The position numbers were made by a program, and so were the translations under genes. Below, piece by piece: positions 24,101 to 30,061 of a stretch of DNA of 30,061 bases. The first letter of the stretch is position 1; each line of letters starts with the position of its first letter. This DNA comes from an uncultured Clostridia bacterium. Its GTDB lineage: Bacteria; Bacillota; Clostridia; Lachnospirales; Anaerotignaceae. The stretch is from NCBI GenBank assembly GCA_910587195.1, contig CAJUKL010000026.1, positions 1-30,061 of the forward strand. The letters are read 5' to 3'. Below the pieces are notes generated by a model. It was not told the DNA's origin and searched no databases. It worked only from the letters and a program-made list of their open reading frames with translations.

Positions 24101-24128
24101 ATTATATCACAACTATTTTTTCTGTCAA
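24101..24128 (-). promoter_or_regulatory. Promoter of the T-box/thrS operon
   Basis: On the minus strand a perfect TTGACA (24128-24123) and a perfect TATAAT (24106-24101) with a 16-base spacer lie directly upstream of Stem I. Confidence 0.8.
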
Positions 24129-24135
24129 TCTATTT

Positions 24136-24873
24136 TTATAAAACCTTTGCTAAAAAAGTTTGTAAGCGTTCACTTTTTGGGGATTCAAAAATTTGTTTTG
24201 GTGTTCCTTCTTCAATTTGTTTGCCATCTGCCATAAACATAACCCTTGTTGCAACTTCCCTTGCAAACCCCATTTCATGTGTTACAACGACCATTGTCAT
24301 ATTTTCTTTTGCTAATCCTTTCATAACTTCCAGCACTTCCCCCACCATTTCCGGGTCTAGGGCAGAAGTTGGTTCATCAAAAAGCATTACTTCTGGCTGC
24401 ATACACAAAGCACGTACAATTGCAATTCTTTGTTTTTGTCCGCCAGACAGTTGGGAAGGATAAGCTTTTGCTCTATCTGCTAATCCGACTCTTTCTAATA
24501 AATCCATTGCGAGTTTTGTAGCTTCCTCTTCTCTTTTTCCCTGTAATTTCATAGGCGCAATAATCATATTTTTTAAAATGGTCATATGAGGAAATAAATT
24601 AAAATGCTGAAACACCATTCCCATTTTTTGCCGATGAAGATTGATATTTGTTGTTTTATCTGTAATATCAACCCCTTCAAAATAAATATTTCCATTTGTT
24701 GGCACTTCCAAAAGATTCAAACAGCGGAGAAAGGTAGACTTTCCGGAACCAGAAGGCCCTATTACAACCACAACTTCCCCTTTTTTAATTTCTGTATTAA
24801 TATCAGAAAGTGCTTTCATTTCACCAAATTCTTTATCTAAATGCTGCACACAAATTAAACTTTCAGTGGTCAC
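24136..24873 (-). CDS. Polar amino acid ABC transporter ATP-binding protein (GlnQ-type)
   Basis: A 245-residue ATPase of the HisP/GlnQ family, which powers amino-acid import. It has Walker A GPSGSGKS (residues 39-46), the Q-loop in MVFQHFNLFPHMT, signature LSGGQKQRIAIVRAL, Walker B VMLFDEPTSALDP and the switch histidine in VVVTHEMGFA. The start is GTG 24873 with GAGGAGG 10 bases upstream. The gene overlaps the end of the permease gene by 11 bases, so translation is coupled. Last gene of the three-gene importer operon. Confidence 0.95.
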   Translation of the reverse strand: MTTESLICVQHLDKEFGEMKALSDINTEIKKGEVVVVIGPSGSGKSTFLRCLNLLEVPTNGNIYFEGVDITDKTTNINLHRQKMGMVFQHFNLFPHMTILKNMIIAPMKLQGKREEEATKLAMDLLERVGLADRAKAYPSQLSGGQKQRIAIVRALCMQPEVMLFDEPTSALDPEMVGEVLEVMKGLAKENMTMVVVTHEMGFAREVATRVMFMADGKQIEEGTPKQIFESPKSERLQTFLAKVL

Positions 24874-25552
24874 TGTTTCTCAACCTCCTCTCTAATCGGT
24901 TGACACCTGCTGACATAATCATAACAATAATCAAATAGATAGCAGCTACTGTCAACAGTGGAAAATAAGGGTCATAAGTACGGCTTCGGATAATATCGCC
25001 GCCTTTTGTTAAGTCCTGTATAGCGATATATCCAGAAATAGCAGTTTCTTTTAACAATACAATCATTTCGTTACCCAAGGCTGGCAACACATTTTTAAAA
25101 GCCTGTGGCAATATCACATAAAGCATTGTTTGAATATAAGTAAAGCCTAAACTTCTACCAGCTTCCATTTGTCCCTTATCAATAGACATAATTCCAGAAC
25201 GTACAATTTCCGCCACATAAGCACCTGAATTAATTCCAAAAGCCAAAATTGCAACAACTGTTTTATTATTGACACTTGCAAACACAATAAAATATAATAT
25301 TAAAAGTTGTACCATGGTTGGCGTACCACGAATAATTGTTAAATAAACATTGCAGATAAAATTAGGTACTTTTAACTTTCCGGTCATATCATGGGTTGCT
25401 TTTATCATGGCAATTAAAAAACCAACTGCAATGCCTAGCAATACTGCAAAAAATGTAATTTTTAATGTGGTAAAAAAGCCATTGATAATAAATAAATATC
25501 TATCATCTGCAATAAAATTTCTGACAAAACCATCATGAAGCATTTCTAGCAT
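24863..25552 (-). CDS. Polar amino acid ABC transporter permease (HisM/GlnP-type)
   Basis: A 230-residue permease with about five transmembrane helices, forming the membrane channel of the importer. The EAA loop that contacts the ATPase is present (EAGRSLGFTYIQTMLYVILPQ), followed by ALGNEMIVLLKETAI, typical of the His/Glu/Gln/Arg family. ATG 25552 has AAGGAGGGG upstream; the longer reading from 25600 begins before that site. Only one permease gene is present, so a homodimer is expected. A stem-loop in the gap after the binding-protein gene probably reduces downstream expression. Confidence 0.93.
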   Translation of the reverse strand: MLEMLHDGFVRNFIADDRYLFIINGFFTTLKITFFAVLLGIAVGFLIAMIKATHDMTGKLKVPNFICNVYLTIIRGTPTMVQLLILYFIVFASVNNKTVVAILAFGINSGAYVAEIVRSGIMSIDKGQMEAGRSLGFTYIQTMLYVILPQAFKNVLPALGNEMIVLLKETAISGYIAIQDLTKGGDIIRSRTYDPYFPLLTVAAIYLIIVMIMSAGVNRLERRLRNSDH

Positions 25553-25586
25553 AATCTTCCCCTCCTTATACATACCATATTTTATA

Positions 25587-25619
25587 AAATTACCCACCAA
25601 AAAAATAGGTGGGCAATTT
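25587..25619 (-). terminator. Attenuating stem-loop between binding protein and permease genes
   Basis: AAATTGCCCACC pairs with GGTGGGTAATTT (12 bp, one mismatch) around an AT loop, on the minus strand. The trailing sequence is TTTATAAAATATGG rather than a clean T-run. It is probably a partial terminator or RNA-stabilising stem that lets the binding protein be made in excess, common in such operons. Confidence 0.6.
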
Positions 25620-25631
25620 CTTTTTTATTTT

Positions 25632-26420
25632 TTATTCAGCACTAATATATTTATCAACGATTTCTTGTAATTTTCCGCTTTCTTTTAATTCTGCTAAAGC
25701 TGCATTAATTTGTTCCACTAATTCTGTATTGTCTTTTTTCACAGCAATAGCATATTCTTCTTCTGTAAAAGGAGTGTCTAACACTTTAACATCTGCGTTA
25801 TCTGCTGCTAGAGCTTTTGCAACTTGGTCATCAATGATAACGGCATCAATTTTGCCTTGTGCAAGTGCTTGTACTGCTTCAAAGCCTTTGTTGTATCTTT
25901 CCACATTGTCTGTCACATCAGAAGCATAAATATCACCTGTAGTACCAAGCTGTACCCCAATTGTTTTTCCTTCTACATCATCAGGGCCTACAATTTCTGT
26001 ATTATCTGCTTTGATGATAATTACTTGAGATGCTTTGACATATGTATCTGTAAAATCAACAGAAGCTTTTCTATCTTCTGTTACTGTCATACCCGCTGCA
26101 CCAATATCTGCTTTTCCGGCAGAAAGTGCTGGAATAATAGAATCAAAAGCCATATCTTCTACTTTGAGTGTTTTTCCCATAGTTTCGGCGATTGCTCCTG
26201 CAATTTCCACATCAATGCCAACCACATCTCCTGCTTCATAAAATTCATATGGTGGAAATTCTGCATTTGTTGCCATTGTTAAAACTTCTCCAGAAGTAGC
26301 TTCCTGTTGTTCATCTGAAGCAGGGTCTGAGGTAGGTTCTTGAGAACTACAGCCAACAGCAGCAAACAGCATTGTTGCAGACATTGTTAAAGCAAAAATT
26401 GTTTTTAAATATTGTTTCAT
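25632..26420 (-). CDS. Amino acid ABC transporter substrate-binding lipoprotein
   Basis: A 262-residue lipoprotein of the family 3 solute-binding proteins. The signal ends in a lipobox (LFAAVGCSS, Cys24), then a Ser/Glu/Gln-rich spacer. The binding domain starts at LTMATNAEFPPYEF, with GIDVEIAGAIAETMG, the ligand-site region ALSAGKADIGAAGMTVTEDR, and GVQLGTTGDIYA. It captures polar or basic amino acids outside the membrane and delivers them to the permease. Which amino acid is bound cannot be read reliably. AGGGAGGA precedes the ATG. First gene of the operon, with its own promoter. No riboswitch or T-box precedes it. Confidence 0.95.
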   Translation of the reverse strand: MKQYLKTIFALTMSATMLFAAVGCSSQEPTSDPASDEQQEATSGEVLTMATNAEFPPYEFYEAGDVVGIDVEIAGAIAETMGKTLKVEDMAFDSIIPALSAGKADIGAAGMTVTEDRKASVDFTDTYVKASQVIIIKADNTEIVGPDDVEGKTIGVQLGTTGDIYASDVTDNVERYNKGFEAVQALAQGKIDAVIIDDQVAKALAADNADVKVLDTPFTEEEYAIAVKKDNTELVEQINAALAELKESGKLQEIVDKYISAE

Positions 26421-26470
26421 GATAATAAATTCCTCCCTAAAAATACAATTTCTTTTTTATCACAACTAGA

Positions 26471-26499
26471 ATTATACTTCTTGTATGAATATAATGCAA
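26471..26499 (-). promoter_or_regulatory. Promoter of the amino acid ABC importer operon
   Basis: On the minus strand TTGCAT (26499-26494) and a perfect TATAAT (26476-26471) with a 17-base spacer lie about 50 bases upstream of the binding-protein start. Confidence 0.75.
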
Positions 26500-26597
26500 G
26501 CATTTTTTATAAAAATTATTATTTTGTTATATTTTCGGTATTTTTATTCTTTTTATTTATACATTTATGCATTAAAAAATGTATAATTTATTTTGCT

Positions 26598-26731
26598 AAT
26601 AGAACAAAACGAATTTTTAATGTATGGTAGTCCGTTGTCGTTCACCTCAAGCAACCACTCAACTTCAACACACAACAGCAAAACGAAGTTTTGCACAAAA
26701 GTTCTTTGCTTACTTTTAAGAAAGTAAGAAG
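26598..26731 (-). repeat. Modular repeat copy R10 (short, reverse)
   Basis: The shortened reverse copy of the family. On the minus strand it runs from CTTACTTTCTT-AA-AAGTAAGC through GCAAAGAACTTTTGTGC and CAAAAC-ttc-GTTTTG to GAATTTTTAA-like body sequence. The later stems are missing. It lies upstream of the ABC operon promoter, next to copy R11. Confidence 0.75.
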
Positions 26732-26756
26732 AAAGTGGTTTCTATTAAAGTTAATA

Positions 26757-27050
26757 AAAGTCGAAAGTTCTTGGGGAAACTTTTTTCACTTGTGAAAAGT
26801 TTCCCCAAACTCCTTCAAAAATGCGCTTTCAAGCGTATTAGAACCTTGAGAGCTCTGCTCTCAAACTCTCGCAAGCTTTTTGAAAAAAGCTTGACCAAAA
26901 CCTTTTCCTTTCGCTAACGGAATAGAGTGAAAGATTTTAGCCGTTGGTGCTCTGTTCTCGTTCCACTACAACCATTGTTCAATGTCAACGCACAGTAGCA
27001 AAATGAAGTTTTGCACAAAGTTCTATGCTTTCTTTCAAGAAAGCGTCAAA
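26757..27050 (-). repeat. Modular repeat copy R11 (long, reverse)
   Basis: A long reverse copy in tandem with R10. On the minus strand it opens with ACGCTTTCTT-GA-AAGAAAGC (about 27030-27047) and ends with the large GGGGAAAC/GTTTCCCC stem-loop and GACTTTTATT. Its CAAGCTTTTT/AAAAAGCTTG and TTGAGAGC-aga-GCTCTCAA stems are perfect. Together with R10 it accounts for most of the 700-base gap between the ABC operon and the next gene. The plus-strand frame at 26735-26917 lies inside it and is rejected. Confidence 0.85.
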
Positions 27051-27134
27051 TTTTTACAAATTTATGAAGTTTGTAGTAAATAGATTTTTTTTGTCGTTTT
27101 AATTTAAAAAGGATAAACCGTAGGAGGAATGGAT

Positions 27135-27893
27135 ATGCATGATGATAACAAATATCAAAAACAACACATATTAAAAATTCAGTTTTTTATTTTACTACTC
27201 TTTACCATATTAGGACAGCAAAAATATATGATATTATGTTATGGTATTGTGCTTTTGTCAGTAGAAATACTACAACATTCTCGTATGTTTCAAAATTTAA
27301 AGGAAATTATAAAAGATTTACCAAGACATCATTTTTTAGAATATGTTAACCGCTACAGTTTGCCAGAAAAAATGATACAGCAAGCCTATCAAACAGCAGA
27401 AAATGGTTATGTTTATATTATCTTATCTGATACAGGAAGTCCTGCAAGTGAATTGATTTCTATGTTTACAAAAAAACAATATAATCATGTTTCTATTGCT
27501 TTTGATGAAAACCTTCAAACAATGGTCAGCTATAACAATGGCGAAAAACATTTTCCACCAGGCTTAAATTTTGAAAAACCCTCTTTTTTTCGTAAAAAGG
27601 AAGGAGCTTCTATGATTGTCTATAAATTGCAGACAACACCAGAACAAAAAAGAAATATGATTTCTAAAATAGAACAAATTAATATAGAAGGAAGTTCTTA
27701 CAATACAGCTGGGCTGTTGCTAAAACATTCTTTTCAACCTAATATTATGTTTTGTTCTCAGTTTGTGTATTGTTTGTTGCAGTATGCAGGAATTGCTTAT
27801 TTTCAAAAAAAGACAGAATATGTAACACCTATGGATTTTGTAGAATTGGATTACAAAAGAAAATTAGAGTTTGTATATGAAAAAATATTATAA
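27135..27893 (+). CDS. Membrane-anchored permuted NlpC/P60-like (YiiX-type) protein
   Basis: A 252-residue protein with two N-terminal hydrophobic segments (about residues 15-45), then a domain resembling the circularly permuted papain-like YiiX/DUF830 branch of NlpC/P60. The domain opens with GYVYIILSDTGSPASELISMF, has a candidate catalytic His in YNHVSIAFD and, near the end, a candidate Cys in MFCSQFVYCLLQYAGI. The Cys-after-His order is the permuted arrangement. Such proteins are lipid- or peptide-cleaving enzymes of uncertain role. ATG 27135 fits AGGAGG seven bases upstream; ATG 27129 is too close to the site. It stands alone, and no terminator of conventional type follows before the hisZ promoter. 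Confidence 0.72.
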   Translation: MHDDNKYQKQHILKIQFFILLLFTILGQQKYMILCYGIVLLSVEILQHSRMFQNLKEIIKDLPRHHFLEYVNRYSLPEKMIQQAYQTAENGYVYIILSDTGSPASELISMFTKKQYNHVSIAFDENLQTMVSYNNGEKHFPPGLNFEKPSFFRKKEGASMIVYKLQTTPEQKRNMISKIEQINIEGSSYNTAGLLLKHSFQPNIMFCSQFVYCLLQYAGIAYFQKKTEYVTPMDFVELDYKRKLEFVYEKIL

Positions 27894-27938
27894 TACTTCT
27901 TTTGTCTTACAATAGAATTTTGCTTTGTAAAAATAAAT

Positions 27939-27967
27939 TTGACAAATAAAGTAAAGCGTATTATAAT
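27939..27967 (+). promoter_or_regulatory. Consensus promoter for hisZ-hisG
   Basis: A perfect TTGACA (27939-27944) and a perfect TATAAT (27962-27967) with a 17-base spacer lie 55 bases upstream of hisZ. The leader is too short for a T-box, so no tRNA-His-type control is visible. Confidence 0.85.
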
Positions 27968-28022
27968 AAGGAACATACTTTATTTAGGTAGAGTGATAAA
28001 GCAAAAGAAAGGATAATTTATA

Positions 28023-29315
28023 ATGAGAGATAATAAACTCTATACACCAGTTGGAGTAAGGGATATACTATTTGAGGAATGTAATTACAAAAAACATATT
28101 TTACAGGAAATTGACAAAATATTTCGTTGCTTTGCATATCAACAGGTGGAAACGCCTACCTTTGAATATATGGAAGTGTTTTCTGATGAAAAATTAGGAG
28201 GAACCAAGCAAAAAGAAATGGTGCGCTTTTTTGACAGAGATGGCTCTATTTTAGCATTACGCACAGATATGACACCACCCATTGCTCGGATTGCTTCTAC
28301 TTCTTTTGCAGATAAAAAAAATGAGCCTATGCGTTTTAGTTATTTTGGTAATACATTTCGTTATAATGAAGAATATCAAGGAAAACAAAGAGAATTTGCT
28401 CAAGCAGGAATTGAATTGTTAGGAGTAGACAACAGTGATGCTGATGCAGAAGTCATTGCAGTTGCAGTAAACAGTATTTTAGCAACAGGACTTTCTCATT
28501 TTCAAGTGATTGTGGGAAATGTGGAGTTTTTAAAGGGAATATTGGAAGAAACAGGGCTAGAAAAGGATATTTGTAATCAGTTACAAATGTATATTGCAAA
28601 CAGAGATTATGTTGCAGCAGAAAAAATTGTAACAGAATATCATATTCCAAAAAATATTAAAAAGATATTTATAGATTTACCAAAACTAGTAGGAACACTG
28701 GAAGTATTAGAATATGTCAACACATTAACCCAAAATCAAACAGCCAAAAAAGCAATTTCTCGTTTACAAGAATTGTATCAAAGATTATGTTATTATGGCA
28801 TGGAACAATATGTAACATTTGACTTGGGTATGGTGGGACAACTTCATTATTACACAGGAATTATTTTTAGGGGTTATGCCGATGGCAGTGGTTACAGCAT
28901 ATTAAGCGGCGGTCGTTATGATAATTTAGTAGCGCAATATGGTGTTGCTATGCCAGCAGTAGGCATGGCATTAAAATTAAATGAAGTGCTTTTAGCAATT
29001 CAAAAACAGGAGATTGTAATAGAATATCAAAAAGCAAAAACTTTAATTGCCTTTACACAAAAAGGAATAAAAAAAGCAGTCGAAATTGCAAATATTTATC
29101 GTGAAAGTGGTATGTATATAGAGATGAGTCTTTTAGGAGAAGATATTGCAAAAAATATGGCCTATGCGGAAAAAAAGGAAATGACACATATCTTATATTT
29201 TATAGATGATATATCTATGAAAGTCATAAGTTTAGCGGATGAAATGGGCGGCTTTACAGTTGAAATACCGATAACAGAACTGATATTGCCGAAAGCAGAG
29301 GGGGAAAAACAATGA
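28023..29315 (+). CDS. hisZ: ATP phosphoribosyltransferase regulatory subunit HisZ
   Basis: A 430-residue paralogue of histidyl-tRNA synthetase that acts as the regulatory subunit of short-form HisG. Class II-like motifs are kept in modified form: TPTFEYMEVFSDEKLGG, LRTDMTPPIARIAST and FRYNEEYQGKQREFAQAGIELLG. In place of the HisS motif GLDYYTG it has GQLHYYTGIIFRGYADG, typical of HisZ. The anticodon-binding domain appears reduced, although a C-terminal tail remains. It overlaps hisG by ATGA, which decides between HisZ and HisS. GAAAGGA precedes the start. Confidence 0.93.
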   Translation: MRDNKLYTPVGVRDILFEECNYKKHILQEIDKIFRCFAYQQVETPTFEYMEVFSDEKLGGTKQKEMVRFFDRDGSILALRTDMTPPIARIASTSFADKKNEPMRFSYFGNTFRYNEEYQGKQREFAQAGIELLGVDNSDADAEVIAVAVNSILATGLSHFQVIVGNVEFLKGILEETGLEKDICNQLQMYIANRDYVAAEKIVTEYHIPKNIKKIFIDLPKLVGTLEVLEYVNTLTQNQTAKKAISRLQELYQRLCYYGMEQYVTFDLGMVGQLHYYTGIIFRGYADGSGYSILSGGRYDNLVAQYGVAMPAVGMALKLNEVLLAIQKQEIVIEYQKAKTLIAFTQKGIKKAVEIANIYRESGMYIEMSLLGEDIAKNMAYAEKKEMTHILYFIDDISMKVISLADEMGGFTVEIPITELILPKAEGEKQ

Positions 29316-29953
29316 GATATTTGACATTTGCATTAGCAAAAGGCAGATTAGCAGAGCAAACAATGGAATTATTAGAAAAAATAGGAATGTCTTGTGAAGA
29401 AATGAAGCAGGAAACCAGAAAATTAATTTTTACAAATGAAGATTTAAAATTAAAATTTTTTCTTTCCAAGGCAAGTGACGTGCCAACGTATGTAGAATAT
29501 GGTGCAGCAGATATAGGAGTTGTAGGAAAAGATACGATACTAGAAGAAGAAAGAAATTTATATGAAGTGCTTGATTTACAGCTAGGAAAATGTCATATGG
29601 CAGTTGCAGGACTACCAGAAATAAAACAAAAATTTAAGACAATGAATAATATCCGTGTAGCGTCAAAATATCCCCGTATTGCAAAGCATTATTTTGATGA
29701 GCAACATCGAACAGTAGAAATTATCAAGCTAAATGGTTCTGTAGAGCTTGCGCCGATTGTAGGGCTTTCTGATGTAATTGTAGATATTGTGGAAACAGGT
29801 TCCACTTTAAAAGCAAATGGTTTACAGGTATTTGAAAAATTTTATCCACTTTCTGCAAGAGTCATTGTCAACAGAAGCAGCATGAAAATGGAGCATCAGC
29901 GCATTATAGAAATGTTAGACAAACTCCGCACTTACTTTCTTGAAAGAAAGTAA
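29312..29953 (+). CDS. hisG: ATP phosphoribosyltransferase catalytic subunit (short form HisG)
   Basis: A 213-residue enzyme that performs the first, committed step of histidine synthesis, joining ATP and PRPP. It is the short form lacking the C-terminal regulatory domain, so it needs HisZ. Signature segments are LTFALAKGRLAEQTMELL, DVPTYVEYGAADIGVVGKD, RVASKYPRIAKHYF and GLSDVIVDIVETGSTLKANGL (PRPP-binding region). GAGGGGG lies 8 bases before the ATG. The stop codon and last codons (TYFLERK) lie in the inverted repeat of copy R12, so the C-terminus is partly repeat-encoded. hisD or other his genes may follow outside the window. Confidence 0.95.
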   Translation: MRYLTFALAKGRLAEQTMELLEKIGMSCEEMKQETRKLIFTNEDLKLKFFLSKASDVPTYVEYGAADIGVVGKDTILEEERNLYEVLDLQLGKCHMAVAGLPEIKQKFKTMNNIRVASKYPRIAKHYFDEQHRTVEIIKLNGSVELAPIVGLSDVIVDIVETGSTLKANGLQVFEKFYPLSARVIVNRSSMKMEHQRIIEMLDKLRTYFLERK

Positions 29954-30061
29954 GCAAAGAACTTTTGTGCAAAACTTCGTTTTGCTGCTGTGTGTTGGAG
30001 TGGAACGGTTGTTATGGCTGAACGACAACAGAGCACCAGAGGTTAAAATTTAGAATTTGTT
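29931..30061 (+). repeat. Modular repeat copy R12 (cut by window end)
   Basis: A forward copy opening with a perfect CTTACTTTCTT-GA-AAGAAAGTAAG (29931-29954) that overlaps the end of hisG. It continues with GCAAAGAACTTTTGTGC, CAAAAC-ttc-GTTTTG, GTGTTGGAGTGGAACGG and the GTTGT/ACAAC stem, then leaves the window. Its internal order is identical to the left parts of R2 and R3. Confidence 0.85.

Noticed and set aside
25824..26282. Plus-strand Cys/Phe-rich frame of 152 codons opposite the solute-binding protein
   Set aside because: It is the antisense of a clear lipoprotein gene, and its Cys-rich look comes from reverse reading of Ala/Asp codons.
28023..29315. Histidyl-tRNA synthetase (hisS)
   Set aside because: The HisS substrate motif is altered, and the gene overlaps short-form hisG by ATGA, which fits HisZ.

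Overview
The window is AT-rich, with strong AGGAGG-type ribosome binding sites, T-box and ZTP riboswitch regulation, S-layer-homology surface protein architecture, lipoprotein-type solute-binding proteins and a HisZ/short-HisG pair. This fits a low-GC Gram-positive bacterium of the Clostridia type. I cannot name the species from sequence alone. I see no rRNA, tRNA, CRISPR array, phage genes or intact transposase.

Layout. 1-396: two copies of a modular repeat. 397-5270 (+): a ClC chloride channel/antiporter, a CPA2 cation/proton antiporter behind a long hairpin-rich leader, a CorA-type Mg transporter and a small unknown protein. 5294-8947 (+): AddA helicase-nuclease without its usual AddB partner. 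9492-11477 (+): a secreted InlB-repeat/SLH/transglutaminase protein. 11749-14204 (+): an MBOAT O-acyltransferase and its AlgX-like SGNH partner, a surface polysaccharide acetylation pair. 14380-16404 (+): a Pro/Glu/Ala-rich lipoprotein and a MATE exporter, convergent with a DHFR-like protein (-). 17224-17509: a compact locus that I read as a type I toxin-antitoxin system, with a 31-residue membrane peptide on the minus strand and a convergent antisense RNA. 17541-19251 (+): ZTP riboswitch and purH. 19494-20497 (-): two small unknown proteins and a duplicated Cys-rich peptide. 20616-21280 (-): hisI-hisE. 21557-24090 (-): T-box leader, a hendecad coiled-coil protein, thrS. 24136-26420 (-): an amino-acid ABC importer. 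27135-27893 (+): a permuted NlpC/P60-like protein. 28023-29953 (+): hisZ-hisG.

The unifying oddity is a family of long, non-coding, modular repeats (about 130-350 bp, at least twelve copies, both orientations) built from a series of stem-loops. The stems change sequence between copies while keeping pairing. The leading inverted repeat sits directly after, or itself provides, the stop codon of six genes: ClC, SLH protein, AlgX-like, purH, thrS and hisG.

The most interesting compact system is the putative par/fst-like toxin-antitoxin locus between the DHFR-like gene and purH. It has two convergent consensus promoters, a shared bidirectional terminator, and an 11+7 nt stretch in the antisense RNA that is complementary to the toxin start-codon region.
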